Below, piece by piece: positions 24,949 through 34,165 of a DNA stretch of 64,000 nt (its first letter is position 1; each line of letters starts with the position of its first letter). The notes below the pieces were generated by a model. It saw only the letters and a list, made by a program, of their open reading frames with translations. It was not told where the DNA came from and did not search any database. A program made the translations under genes and the position numbers. The stretch is from Nocardioides sp. BP30 (GTDB taxonomy: Bacteria > Actinomycetota > Actinomycetes > Propionibacteriales > Nocardioidaceae): the NCBI RefSeq assembly GCF_029873215.1, contig NZ_CP123620.1:2170001-2234000 (forward strand). The letters are read 5' to 3'.

Positions 24949-25095
24949 GAATTCCTCCCCCAAGGAACGGCCCCCCATGAAGCCGCGGGACCGACCCTAG
25001 GAGCGGCCGGCGAGGATCCGACAGCCGTTACGCGCGACGTCCGTGGCCACTTTGCGCCGACGAGCGGCCGTCGGCTGCGACCGCTCATCGCCGCC

Positions 25096-25383
25096 TCAAC
25101 TCACGGGAGCCGGATGGAGCAGGGGGAGGATCTCGTGACGGCGGCTGACGTTGCCGAGCTCGGCACGGTCGTAGGCCAGCTCCCGCGCAGCTGCGGCCAG
25201 CGCCGAGGCGGCATCGGCGAAGGGCCCGGTCACGAAGGTGGTGCCGGCCAGCAGATCCCAGGTCACGATGACGTGCGGCCGGTCAAGGTCCTCCAACTCC
25301 TGCTTGACCACGGCCTCCACGAGCAGGGTGAGCCAGCTCTCGACGTCGGGCTGCGCGCCGTCCGGCGATGTCTCGATGGCCAT
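25096..25383 (-). CDS. Hypothetical protein (95 aa)
   Basis: A soluble, acidic protein with a strong ribosome site (GGAGGAAC before ATG 25383). It begins with a VESWLTLLVEAVVKQELEDL helix, then a strand-rich HVIVTWDLLAGTTFVTGPF segment and an Ala-rich helix. No family is recognised. It lies downstream of the acyl-CoA dehydrogenase, separated by a hairpin. Confidence 0.65.
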   Translation of the reverse strand: MAIETSPDGAQPDVESWLTLLVEAVVKQELEDLDRPHVIVTWDLLAGTTFVTGPFADAASALAAAARELAYDRAELGNVSRRHEILPLLHPAPVS

Positions 25384-25443
25384 GCCGTTCCTCCTGCTGC
25401 GATGGTGCTTTCACAACAGGGACGCGGAGACCCGGGAGTCGAT

Positions 25444-25476
25444 GACAGTGGACGGGCGCCCGGCCCGCCCACTGTC
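25444..25476 (-). terminator. Hairpin after acyl-CoA dehydrogenase
   Basis: The 14-nt arms GACAGTGGACGGGC (25444-25457) and GCCCGCCCACTGTC (25463-25476) pair with one mismatch, around a 5-nt loop. Confidence 0.65.
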
Positions 25477-25490
25477 GACGCTGGGGCCGC

Positions 25491-26648
25491 TCAGAGGCCC
25501 ATCTGCTTGGCGATGATCATCTTCATCACCTCCGAGGTCCCGCCGTAGATCCGGTTGACGCGGCTGTCGGCGTACAGCCGCGCGATCGGGTACTCGTTCA
25601 TGTAGCCGTAGCCGCCGTGCAGCTGCAGGCAGCGGTCGATGACCTCGGCCGCGGCCTCGGTGCAGAACAGCTTCGCCGAGGCAGCCTCGGCGGGGCTCAG
25701 CTCGTCGGCGTCCAGCGCCTCCAGGGCGCGATCGGCCACGGCCTGCATCGCGTCGACCTTCGCCTGGCACGCGGCGAGCTCGAACTTGGTGTTCTGGAAG
25801 GACGCCACCGGCTGGCCGAACACCTGCCGTTCCTGGGTGTACTTCTGCGCGAACCACACCGCCGCCTGCGCCTGCGCGTACGCGCCGTAGGCGATGCTCA
25901 ACCGCTCCTGGGGCAGGTTCTGACCGAGGTAGGAGAAGCCCTTGTCCTGCTCGCCCAGCAGGTTCTCCGCCGGCACGATGACGTCGTTGAAGGCGAGCTC
26001 CGCGGTGTCGGAGGTGCGCAGGCCGAGCTTGTCCAGCTTGCGGCCCACGGTGTAACCCTCAGACGCGGTGTCGACCACCAGCAGCGAGATGCCGAAACGG
26101 CGGTCGTTCTCCAGCGGTGCCGACGTGCGGGCGCACACGATCACCCGGTCCGCGTGCACGCCTCCGGTGATGAACGTCTTGGCGCCGTTGAGCACGTAGT
26201 GGGTGCCGTCGTCGGAGAGGCGCGCCGTGGTGCGCATCCCGGCGAGGTCGGAGCCGGTGCCGGGCTCGGTCATCGCGATCGCGAACATGGTCTCGCCCGA
26301 GACGAAGCCCGGCATCCATGCCTGGAGCTGCTCGGGCGTGCCGAGCTTGAGCAGGTAGGGCAGGCACAGGGCGACGTGCACCCCCGAGCCCCCGAAGCCG
26401 ACGCCGGCGCGGGCCGTCTCCTCGGTCTGGATGGCCGCGTACTTGAACGAGCTGATCCCCGCCCCGCCGTACTCCTCGGGGACCTCGATCCCGAACAGGC
26501 CGAGGTCGGCGAGCTTGCCGTAGAACTCGCGCGGGACGAGGCCCGCCTCGAACCACTCCTGGTAGTGCGGGACGACCTCGGCCTCGATGAAGGCACGGAG
26601 GGTCTTGCGGAACGTCTCGTGGTCGTCGTTGAAGACCGTACGTCGCAT
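25491..26648 (-). CDS. Acyl-CoA dehydrogenase
   Basis: 385 residues, full family length. Visible are the N-terminal helical domain, the FAD-binding FAIAMTEPGTGSDLAGMRT strand region, the middle domain (NGAKTFITGG), and the C-terminal helical domain ending in RIYGGTSEVMKMIIAKQMGL with the conserved GGTSE. It oxidises acyl-CoA to enoyl-CoA with FAD and passes electrons to ETF. It is divergent from the LAL regulator, with a copy of the 17-bp palindrome in between. Chain-length specificity is not deducible. Confidence 0.93.
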   Translation of the reverse strand: MRRTVFNDDHETFRKTLRAFIEAEVVPHYQEWFEAGLVPREFYGKLADLGLFGIEVPEEYGGAGISSFKYAAIQTEETARAGVGFGGSGVHVALCLPYLLKLGTPEQLQAWMPGFVSGETMFAIAMTEPGTGSDLAGMRTTARLSDDGTHYVLNGAKTFITGGVHADRVIVCARTSAPLENDRRFGISLLVVDTASEGYTVGRKLDKLGLRTSDTAELAFNDVIVPAENLLGEQDKGFSYLGQNLPQERLSIAYGAYAQAQAAVWFAQKYTQERQVFGQPVASFQNTKFELAACQAKVDAMQAVADRALEALDADELSPAEAASAKLFCTEAAAEVIDRCLQLHGGYGYMNEYPIARLYADSRVNRIYGGTSEVMKMIIAKQMGL

Positions 26649-26761
26649 GGCGGGTTTCCTTCCTGCAGTCCTGCCAGCACCTTAGGCCAGAGCTCGTGCG
26701 CTGCACGTGGGCGACGCCGGCCGGGGTGCGGCGAGCAGGTATCTGCCAGGTCAGGGAAAAT

Positions 26762-26778
26762 TCACCCGGAAAAGGTGA
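26762..26778. promoter_or_regulatory. 17-bp palindrome site 1 (TCACCCG GAA AAGGTGA)
   Basis: The left half is identical to the consensus TCACCCG and the right half differs at two positions. Toward the LAL gene it is followed after 21 nt by TACCGT (26800-26805), a possible -10. Confidence 0.5.
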
Positions 26779-26928
26779 GCGGGGCGCCGGACCCGGATCT
26801 ACCGTGGTTGCGGGACACACACACGCGGCACCGATCCAGATGCGGATCGAGTCCACGTGACACGCCAGTAGATGAACCGATCGGGCGGGGGAGTCTGCCG
26901 GCTTCCCCGGGTTCGAGGGGAGCGAAGG

Positions 26929-29643
26929 GTGGACCGACGTCGTGCGTCAGGCCTCACGGACGTGACGGGCAGGCGAGAGACGGCCGAGCAGGGGGACGAT
27001 CCCCAGCCGCGGGCCCGGGTGCCACGACCGCGCGAGGCGCTCGATGCGATGCCGCGGCTGCCCCGGGTCTACGTACCGCGGATCCGGGTGTCACGACGTC
27101 TCGACCAGGCGCGGGACTGTGCCGTCACCCAGGTCGTCGCCCCGGCCGGAGCGGGCAAGACCTTCAGCGTCGCCGGGTGGATCGGTGCGGCGTTCACCGC
27201 CGGTGAACCCGCCGCCAGGTGGCTGCACGCCGACGAGACGTGGGGGCCCGATCGCCTGCGCGAGGTGCTGGACCACGCAGCCGCTGAGCGGGTCGTCGAG
27301 GGGGCCGGTGAGGGGGCCGGTGGGCGCAGCGGGGCCTCCGGCAGCGCCAGACCACCGGGCCGCGTCGTGATCGACGACGCCCACCTGCTGCCGGCGGCCT
27401 CGTGCCGCGCGCTGGCGGAGAGGCTCAACGAGGATCCCGAGTCGATGCGGCTGGTGCTGCTGAGTCGATGGGACCTGCCCATCGCCCATCTGGTGCCCGA
27501 GCTGCTCGGCCACTTCGCCATGATCCGCGGCGACGTCCTGCGACTCGACGAGCAGGAGGCCCGTGCCCTGATCGTGGAGCACGCCCGCACGGCCGACCCG
27601 ACGGTCGTCGAGGCGATCACCAGCTATGCCCAGGGCTGGTGCGCAGCGGTGGTGCTCGCCTCGCGTGCCGTGGCGGTGAGCCCGGACCCGGTGGCCGCGG
27701 CCCGGCGGTGCACGACGGGCGACAGCCGCTTCGGCGACCGGATCGCGAGCGACGTCTTCGCCTCGCTCTCGCCGCGCACCCGCCACCTGCTGCTGTGCCT
27801 CTCGGCGGAGCAGGTCGTGACCCCTGCGACGGCCGCTCACCTGGCGAACGACGCGATGGCCGGTGAGATCCTGGCCGACCTCGACGGCACCGGCCTGCTG
27901 GTCTCCCGGATCGTGACCGACGATGCCGAGGAACCCGTCCGCTACCGACTCCATCCCCTGCTCAACGAGGTGGTCCGGCGACGGTTGATCACCGACGGTG
28001 TCGACGTCATGGGCGCCCGCGCGACAGTCGTCCGGGCTGTGCTGCTGGACGCCGCGGGCGGCGCCACCGATCGAGCGCTCCCGCGGCTGGAGACCGTCAG
28101 GGCCTTCGAGGAGGGGGCCGCGTTCCTCGCCGACTACGGCGCGGCGATGGTGATGCGCGGCGAGGGTGCCGCCCTGGCGGCGTTCGCCCGCGACCATCCC
28201 GATCAGGTCGAGAGCTGCCCGGACCTGTGGTTCCCCCTGGCCATCGAGCGGTGGGTCGCCGGCGACACCGCCGCCACCGAGCGCCTGCTCGACCAGTGCC
28301 TGGCGCACGGCGGGTGTCTGCGCGAGGAGGAGCTCGCCTGTGCTCGGCTGATGCGGGCCCGGCTCGGACGTGAGCCGTTGCTCCCGGCGGTCGGATTCGC
28401 CCGCGGCGTGGTGCTCGCGGAGAAGGCCAGCGACGTCAGCGCGGAGATCCTGCCGCAGCTGCTCACCGAGCTGGCGATGACGCAGTCGTGGCTCGGCGAC
28501 CTGCACGAGGCCGAGGTGAACCTGGTGGCGGCCGTCGGGCTGGCCAGGACCCGCGAGCTCCCGGCCCTGCGGGCCGCGGCCCTGAGCCACCTGGCGCTGG
28601 CGCAGTACATGCTCGGGCGCGAGCGGGCCTGCACCGAGGTCGCCGGGGAGGCGCTGTCCCGGCTCGACGCCGCGCGTTCCTGGTCGCCGCAGTTCACCCG
28701 GTGGCGGCTCGAGCTCGCCCTCGGCCTGGCCCGGACCGTCGACGTGCCCTGGGATGTCCCACCCGCGCTGCAGGATGCCCGGGTCCATCCGGCCGACCTG
28801 TGCAGTGTGTTCTGGCTGCGGGTGCACAACGCCCACGCGGCGCTCACGGCCGGCTCGATCGCGGACGGCCGAGCGCTGCTCCAGCAGCCCCTCGACCTGC
28901 CCGAGTCCTCGGCCCTGCCCGACCACCTGCTGGTGGTGTGGTTGGTCGAGGAGGCGACGCTCGCCGCCCTCGCGGGCGACAGGACCTCGTTGAAGGCGGT
29001 CGAGGTCCGGCTCGCCGCCGGCGGCTTCCGCGGTGAGGCGGGCTGGGTGGGGGCGCTGCGGGCGGACCTGGAGGGCGATCGGCGTCTGGCTGCCGAGCTC
29101 CTCGAGACGGCTGCCGACGATGCCACCTTCGCTCAGCCGGTCATCCGCCCCGTCGCGCTGGTCGCCCGTGCGCAGCTGCTCGACGAGCTCGGCGAGGGCC
29201 GCGAGGCCCATGAGCTGCTGCGGCGCGCGGTGGTGGAGACGGAGGTACGCCGCAACGCGGCGCCCTTCCTCGGATGGACCCGACAGGGCACCCCGATCCA
29301 GACCCTGCTCGACCAGCTGGTCCAGCGCGGGCCGCGGCCGTGGGCCAAGGAGCTGGCCGATGCGATGGCGTGTGCGACCAGCATCGCGACCTACTTCGAC
29401 CCCGGTACGGCGACACCGGCCGAGGCCGTCGAGGAGCAGACCGTCCACCTGCCCCTGCTGAGCGCGCGTGAACGTGAGGTGCTGCGCCAGCTGGCACGCG
29501 GTGCCACCTACGCGGACATCAGCGCGACGCTGTTCGTCTCGGAGAACACCGTCAAGACCCACGTCAGCAACCTCTACGCCAAGCTCGGGGCGGCGCGACG
29601 CAGCGAAGCGCTCGCGCTGGCCCGATCCCACCACCTCATCTAG
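26929..29643 (+). CDS. LuxR-family LAL (MalT-like) ATP-dependent regulator
   Basis: 904 residues from GTG 26929. An N-terminal STAND-type NTPase has Walker A APAGAGKT (about 72-79) and Walker B VVIDDAHLL. A long alpha-helical, TPR-like middle region follows, then a C-terminal LuxR HTH (LSAREREVLRQL, ENTVKTHVSNLYAKLG). Such regulators multimerise with ATP and a ligand and activate promoters as dimers on palindromes. The start GTG 26929 has GAGGGGAGCGAAG upstream; ATG 26872 lacks a ribosome site. It heads the region containing the six palindromes and is the leading candidate to bind them (inference). Confidence 0.88.
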   Translation: MDRRRASGLTDVTGRRETAEQGDDPQPRARVPRPREALDAMPRLPRVYVPRIRVSRRLDQARDCAVTQVVAPAGAGKTFSVAGWIGAAFTAGEPAARWLHADETWGPDRLREVLDHAAAERVVEGAGEGAGGRSGASGSARPPGRVVIDDAHLLPAASCRALAERLNEDPESMRLVLLSRWDLPIAHLVPELLGHFAMIRGDVLRLDEQEARALIVEHARTADPTVVEAITSYAQGWCAAVVLASRAVAVSPDPVAAARRCTTGDSRFGDRIASDVFASLSPRTRHLLLCLSAEQVVTPATAAHLANDAMAGEILADLDGTGLLVSRIVTDDAEEPVRYRLHPLLNEVVRRRLITDGVDVMGARATVVRAVLLDAAGGATDRALPRLETVRAFEEGAAFLADYGAAMVMRGEGAALAAFARDHPDQVESCPDLWFPLAIERWVAGDTAATERLLDQCLAHGGCLREEELACARLMRARLGREPLLPAVGFARGVVLAEKASDVSAEILPQLLTELAMTQSWLGDLHEAEVNLVAAVGLARTRELPALRAAALSHLALAQYMLGRERACTEVAGEALSRLDAARSWSPQFTRWRLELALGLARTVDVPWDVPPALQDARVHPADLCSVFWLRVHNAHAALTAGSIADGRALLQQPLDLPESSALPDHLLVVWLVEEATLAALAGDRTSLKAVEVRLAAGGFRGEAGWVGALRADLEGDRRLAAELLETAADDATFAQPVIRPVALVARAQLLDELGEGREAHELLRRAVVETEVRRNAAPFLGWTRQGTPIQTLLDQLVQRGPRPWAKELADAMACATSIATYFDPGTATPAEAVEEQTVHLPLLSAREREVLRQLARGATYADISATLFVSENTVKTHVSNLYAKLGAARRSEALALARSHHLI

Positions 29644-31337
29644 GTGCCTTCCTTGGCCGGCGCCCGCACCGGTGCCACAGCGGTCAGCGCCTCCCCGATG
29701 CTCTCGTGGACCCGCCCGACCGTCCGCTGCTCGCGGAACCACGGCGAGCGGTCGAGGACGGCAGAGGTCTCCGGTGGCAGCGCGGTGACCATGAGCGTCG
29801 CGCCCGACTGCTCGAGATCGCTCGCGAGCGCCCGCAGCGCGTCGAGGAACGGCACGGTGACCTCGTGCACGGCGGAGCACTCCAGCAGCACGGCGCGGGT
29901 GGGCGGCTGCACGCTGGCCGCTGTCCGGAGCGCCGCGTCGACGGTGGCCTGGGCATTGCCGGCGTACAGCCCGCCGTCCAGGTGCAGGAGCAGCACGCCC
30001 GCGGGCGATGGGACGGGCGTCGGCGTCGTCGTCCAGCCACCCTCGGGCCGCGGGTAGAGGCGACGTACGCGCGGGCGGTTGACCTGGCGCACCACCAGCG
30101 CCAGCGTCAGCACCAGTCCCACGGCGACGCCGAGCAGCATGCCGCCGGTCAACCCGATCGCCGCCACCACCAGCGCCACCCACAGCTCCGCTCGATCGAT
30201 CCGCGCGTAGTCGGCGAAGTCGCTGGGGTCGAGCAGACCGAGGATCGCCACCAGCACCATCGCCGCCAGCACCGCCCGGGGGAGGTCGTCGAGCACCGGC
30301 GCGAGCACGAGCGCCACCAGCAGCGCCAGCACTGCGGTGGCGAGCTGGGCAACCTGGGATCGGGCGCCGGCCCGCAGGTTCACCGCCGATTGCGATAGGC
30401 CGCCGGCCGGCGGCAGCGTCTGGGTGAGCCCGCCGCCGAGGGCCGCCAGGCCCACCGCCACCAGCTCCTGGTCGACGTCGATCGAGGGCTCCTCCCGGCG
30501 CCTGTTCGTGCGCGAGACCAGCACCGTCTCCAGGAAGGCCATCACCGCGATGGCGAGCGCCGCCGGCAGGAGGCCGAGCACGTCGCCCGCGACCGGCAGC
30601 CGTACGGCGGGAAGGCCGCGCGGTACCTTGTCGATGAGTGCCACCCCGTGAGCCTCGACCGAGGTGAGCGCCACCAGTGCGATGCCGGCACCCACCACGA
30701 ACAGGGGCGCCGGGAGCCGAGGAGCGAGCCGGCGCAGCACCAGGAGCACGGCGACGCTACCCAGGCCGACGGCGACGGTCGCGCCGTTGGCGGTGTCGAG
30801 CTTGGGCAGCAGGTCGGCGATCCGGCCGAAGAAGCCGTCGTCGTCGGGGTCGGGGGCGACCCCGACCAGCGCCGGGAGCTGACTGGCCGCGACGGTGAGG
30901 CCGACGCCGATCCGGATGCCGCTCAGCGTCGCGGGGGAGACCATCTCGACCAGCGCGCCGATCCGGAGCAGTCGCATGCCGAGCAAGCACACGCCGACCA
31001 TGAAGGTCAGCGTCGCTGCCGCCTGCACCTGGTCGGTCACGGAGTCGACGGCGCCGCGCGGCAGCCCGGCCAGGGCCGAGGCGACCAGCACCGCGATCGT
31101 CGAGGTGGTCGACACGCTGAGCGCCCTGGCCCCGCCGAAGAGCGCGTAGACGACCATCGGCACCAGGCACGTGTACAGACCCACCTGCACCGGCAGTCCG
31201 GCGATGGTGGCGTAGGCCATCGCCTGCGGGATCACCACCGTGCCGGCGGTGAGGCCGGCGAGGACGTCGGTGCGCAACCAGGCCCGCCGGTACCCCCGCA
31301 TCGAGGGGCACCACCAGGCGGGCACGGTCCGTGGCAC
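29640..31337 (-). CDS. SulP-family anion transporter with STAS domain (copy 1)
   Basis: 565 residues. The family signature starts at WLRTDVLAGLTAGTVVIPQAMAYA; about 12 membrane segments follow, then a cytosolic STAS domain (from about 445, GVLLLHLDGGLYAGNAQ). SulP proteins move sulfate, bicarbonate or other anions. GTG 31337 is preferred because a CACGGT hexamer placed 23 nt after the palindrome would make it leaderless; GTG 31325 and ATG 31301 are alternatives. The stop shares a CTAG with the convergent LAL gene. Confidence 0.85.
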   Translation of the reverse strand: MPRTVPAWWCPSMRGYRRAWLRTDVLAGLTAGTVVIPQAMAYATIAGLPVQVGLYTCLVPMVVYALFGGARALSVSTTSTIAVLVASALAGLPRGAVDSVTDQVQAAATLTFMVGVCLLGMRLLRIGALVEMVSPATLSGIRIGVGLTVAASQLPALVGVAPDPDDDGFFGRIADLLPKLDTANGATVAVGLGSVAVLLVLRRLAPRLPAPLFVVGAGIALVALTSVEAHGVALIDKVPRGLPAVRLPVAGDVLGLLPAALAIAVMAFLETVLVSRTNRRREEPSIDVDQELVAVGLAALGGGLTQTLPPAGGLSQSAVNLRAGARSQVAQLATAVLALLVALVLAPVLDDLPRAVLAAMVLVAILGLLDPSDFADYARIDRAELWVALVVAAIGLTGGMLLGVAVGLVLTLALVVRQVNRPRVRRLYPRPEGGWTTTPTPVPSPAGVLLLHLDGGLYAGNAQATVDAALRTAASVQPPTRAVLLECSAVHEVTVPFLDALRALASDLEQSGATLMVTALPPETSAVLDRSPWFREQRTVGRVHESIGEALTAVAPVRAPAKEGT

Positions 31338-31372
31338 GGACCCACCGTGGCTGCGGCGTACGCCGGTCCACA

Positions 31373-31389
31373 TCACCCGGGTCGGGTGA
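31373..31389. promoter_or_regulatory. 17-bp palindrome site 2 (TCACCCG GGT CGGGTGA), perfect
   Basis: Perfect 7-bp arms in the divergent region between SulP copy 1 and the formylglycine-generating enzyme gene. Leftward, CACGGT follows after 23 nt; rightward, GAGCAT follows after 23 nt. Confidence 0.7.
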
Positions 31390-31488
31390 GCAGCCCGGGC
31401 GCGCGAACGGGTGAGCATGGGAACCGCACGCGGCGCGGCGTGCTGACGCCGATGGGCCGCGCAGCGCGGCACCCGAGGAGGACGCACC

Positions 31489-32460
31489 ATGGCACCCGAG
31501 CCCCAGCGAGTCCCTCCGCATGGCCGAGACGAGACTGTCGCAGGACCCGGGACCACGCCGATGGTGCTGGTCCCCGGCGGCGCGGATCGGATGGGAGCGC
31601 TCGGGTCCTACCCCGAGGAGGGTCCGGTGGTCGCGACGGCCGTGCCGGACCTGTGGTTCGACGCCCACCCCGTCACCAACGCGCAGTTCGCCTCCTTCGT
31701 GCTCGCGACCGGACACCTCACCGTTGCCGAGCGGGACCTCGACCCGACCGACTTCCCGGGCGCCGACCCGGCTCTGCTGGTGCCCGGCTCGCAGGTGTTC
31801 ACCCAGCCACCGGGACCTGTGGGCCTCGACGACTGGACCCGCTGGTGGCGCTGGCAGCCCGGGGCGCAGTGGCGGCACCCGGACGGACCGGGCAGCGACT
31901 GGCGCGGCTGCCCGGACCACCCCGTCGTGCACGTGGGTTGGGAGGACGCCGCGGCGTACGCCTCCTGGGCCGGGAAGCGGCTGGCTGCCGAGGCCGAATG
32001 GGAGCACGCCGCTCGGGGCGGGCTGGTCGGCGCCACCTACGCCTGGGGCGAGGAGCTGCGTCCGCAGGGTCGGATCATGGCGAACACCTGGCAGGGACCC
32101 TTCCCCTGGCGGAGTGAGGACCCGCGCGGCCACCACCGCACCTCACCGGTCGGCTCCTACCCGGCCAACGGGTACGGACTGTTCGACATGATCGGCAACG
32201 TCTGGGAGTGGACCAGCACACGCTGGAGCGCCGGCCACACGGAGCCGGGCGTCGAGCTGGCGGTCGCTCCCGTGCACAGCTGCTGCGGCAGCGTGACCCG
32301 GCTGCCGGAGCTGCAGGAGGGCGACCGGATGGTGACCAAGGGCGGCTCGCACCTGTGCTCGCCGTCCTACTGCCGTCGCTACCGGCCCGCCGCCCGGCAG
32401 GGGCACGGCGTGCGCGACACCACCTCACACGTGGGGTTCCGCTGCGTCCTGGCCGCCTGA
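31489..32460 (+). CDS. Formylglycine-generating enzyme (sulfatase-activating)
   Basis: 323 residues, FGE-sulfatase fold. Both active-site cysteines are present, C290 and C295 in GGSHLCSPSYCRRYR, along with NVWEWTSTRW, FDMIGN and the C-terminal HVGFRCVLA. The copper-dependent enzyme oxidises a cysteine in CXPXR of type I sulfatases to formylglycine. No signal peptide is seen, so it modifies its substrate in the cytosol before export. GAGGAGG precedes ATG 31489. No sulfatase is in the window. Its 3' end overlaps the convergent membrane-protein gene by 36 bp. Confidence 0.9.
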   Translation: MAPEPQRVPPHGRDETVAGPGTTPMVLVPGGADRMGALGSYPEEGPVVATAVPDLWFDAHPVTNAQFASFVLATGHLTVAERDLDPTDFPGADPALLVPGSQVFTQPPGPVGLDDWTRWWRWQPGAQWRHPDGPGSDWRGCPDHPVVHVGWEDAAAYASWAGKRLAAEAEWEHAARGGLVGATYAWGEELRPQGRIMANTWQGPFPWRSEDPRGHHRTSPVGSYPANGYGLFDMIGNVWEWTSTRWSAGHTEPGVELAVAPVHSCCGSVTRLPELQEGDRMVTKGGSHLCSPSYCRRYRPAARQGHGVRDTTSHVGFRCVLAA

Positions 32461-33807
32461 GGAAGCAGGCGGGCCAGGCTTGTGCCCAGGGTCGTGCGGC
32501 AGCTCGTGCGGCGCCAGGCGGGCGATCACCTCCAGGACCAGCAGGACCAGCGCCGCCACCACGATCAGCGTCAGCGTCCAGGCGCCCGTCGGGTGGTCGG
32601 CGAGGGCGTACACCACGAGGACGACGGCACCGATCGCCACCCGCACCGCCGTCCGGTTCCGGTGCAGGAAGACGCCGACGAACCCGGTGTCCAAGCCCAG
32701 CCGGTCCGAGCCCGACCGGACGGTGTCGAGCAGCCGGCCGCTGCCCCGCCGTACCGCTCGTGCCGAGGGGGAGGGGCCCGCCAGCCAGGCCACCAGCGCG
32801 ACCGCCAGCGTGAGCACCAGCAGCGCCCTGAGGTTGAACCGGATGAACCGGACGATGGTGTCGTAGAAGAGCTCGGCCGTCGTCTGGGAGATGTCCTGGC
32901 CGGAGAGAGCATCGAGGTAGAGGGTGCGCGCGCCGTTGAGCGCGATGCCGAGGACCAGCATCGAGCCGGCGACCACGAGTGCCGCCGTCGTGACCGTACG
33001 GCGCCGGTCGCGGGCGAGCGCGATCGCGGCGGCGAGGAGCAGCACACCGAGGACCGGCAGGGTGTGGGCCAGCGCCGACAGCGCCCGGAAGCCACGCTGG
33101 GCCTTGTCCAGGTCGGTCGACTCGAAGACGGTGAACCGGGCGTCGATCGTCGGGATGTTCGCGGCCAGCCCGAAGCCGGCCGCGACCAGCTGCTCCTTCA
33201 CCGTGGCGATGAAGGCTGCCAGGTCGATGGTGACGGCGCCGTCCTGGACCTGGGTGATCCCGTCGGTCTTGCCGGTCAGCACCGCGACCATCTGGCTGTG
33301 CGCCTGCCGGTTGGCCTCGTCCCAGGCGGTGGCGAAGGCACCCGAGGAGACGATCGTGTGGACCTGGGTGCCGATCCAGCCGTCGAGGGCGTCGGCGAGC
33401 GGCCGGCTCAACGCCCGCAGGCCCGCGGCCGCAGCGGGCGGGGCGCCGCGCTGCTGGAGGGCTGCAGCGGCGCTGGCGGTGAGGCCGCTGACGTCGATCC
33501 GGGAGGCGATCTCGCGGGTGATCCGGGTGCTGATGGCACGCTGGAGCTGCGGGTCGCGGGCCAGCGGAGCGACGGTGGAGACGTACCTGTCGGTGTCGGA
33601 GATCTCGTCGTGCGCCCATGCGGCGACGATGGACAGCGGCGCCACCACACCGAGCAGCACCAGGCACAGCGCCACGGTGGGGCCGCGCCACCACCCGCCC
33701 CGCGCCGTACGCCGGCCGGTGGGCTCCCCGAGGCGCGCCTCGAGTCCCGTGACCTCGGCACGGAGCCGCCGCAGTCGTTCCGCATCGCTCTCGGACGGCT
33801 CGCTCAT
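32425..33807 (-). CDS. Membrane protein, paralogue of 41360-42292
   Basis: 460 residues of unknown function. A short coiled N-terminus is followed by membrane helix 1 (about 50-70), an extracytoplasmic domain of about 175 residues (DTDRYVSTVAPLARDP, EANRQAHSQ, IDLAAFIATVK, FTVFESTDLD), then three to five helices. ATG 33807 has GGAGG upstream. The shorter paralogue shares the whole N-terminal architecture; this copy has an additional C-terminal pair of helices and a His/Pro-rich tail. Probably a stress-related envelope protein by context. Confidence 0.8.
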   Translation of the reverse strand: MSEPSESDAERLRRLRAEVTGLEARLGEPTGRRTARGGWWRGPTVALCLVLLGVVAPLSIVAAWAHDEISDTDRYVSTVAPLARDPQLQRAISTRITREIASRIDVSGLTASAAAALQQRGAPPAAAAGLRALSRPLADALDGWIGTQVHTIVSSGAFATAWDEANRQAHSQMVAVLTGKTDGITQVQDGAVTIDLAAFIATVKEQLVAAGFGLAANIPTIDARFTVFESTDLDKAQRGFRALSALAHTLPVLGVLLLAAAIALARDRRRTVTTAALVVAGSMLVLGIALNGARTLYLDALSGQDISQTTAELFYDTIVRFIRFNLRALLVLTLAVALVAWLAGPSPSARAVRRGSGRLLDTVRSGSDRLGLDTGFVGVFLHRNRTAVRVAIGAVVLVVYALADHPTGAWTLTLIVVAALVLLVLEVIARLAPHELPHDPGHKPGPPASSGGQDAAEPHV

Positions 33808-33862
33808 CGGACGTCCTCCGGGACCGGCCCGGCGAGGAATGTCGCGCCACGCCGCGACCGGT

Positions 33863-33879
33863 TCGCCCGTTTCGGGTGG
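33863..33879. promoter_or_regulatory. 17-bp palindrome site 3 (TCGCCCG TTT CGGGTGG)
   Basis: One change per outer arm relative to the consensus, with CCCG-N3-CGGG kept. Rightward, CACCCT follows after 22 nt and the small membrane-protein ATG lies 73 nt from the site. Confidence 0.5.
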
Positions 33880-33951
33880 CGGCGCCGCGGGGCCGCAGGT
33901 GCACCCTCGGACCAGTAGGCCCGCGCGGCATCCACTCGGGAGGAGACGGTC

Positions 33952-34137
33952 ATGGCCCACATCGCACGGTTCCACGTCCCCATCCGCGAGCACCGGGTGC
34001 CGCCGGGCGAGCGGCACAGCATCGGCACCATCGTCGCCGGCGTCGTGGCGATGCTGGCGCTCGCCGGCATGGTCGGTGGTCTGCTGGCCGCGGCCGCCTG
34101 GGCCGGCTCGCGACTGGTCCTCGGGGTGTTCTCCTGA
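33952..34137 (+). CDS. Small single-pass membrane protein (61 aa)
   Basis: ATG 33952 follows GGGAGGAGACGG. The product has a basic 22-residue N-terminus rich in His/Arg and one hydrophobic helix (about 24-58, rich in Gly/Ala). No family is recognised. It faces away from the 460-residue membrane protein with palindrome site 3 in between. Confidence 0.65.
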   Translation: MAHIARFHVPIREHRVPPGERHSIGTIVAGVVAMLALAGMVGGLLAAAAWAGSRLVLGVFS

Positions 34138-34165
34138 CCGCGACCAGCATCCACGGCGAGACCGC

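Noticed and set aside
27091..30183. Open frame of about 1000 codons on the minus strand
   Set aside because: Antisense to the LAL regulator; high GC keeps the reverse frame open. Composition is Arg/Gly/Gln-rich without a domain.
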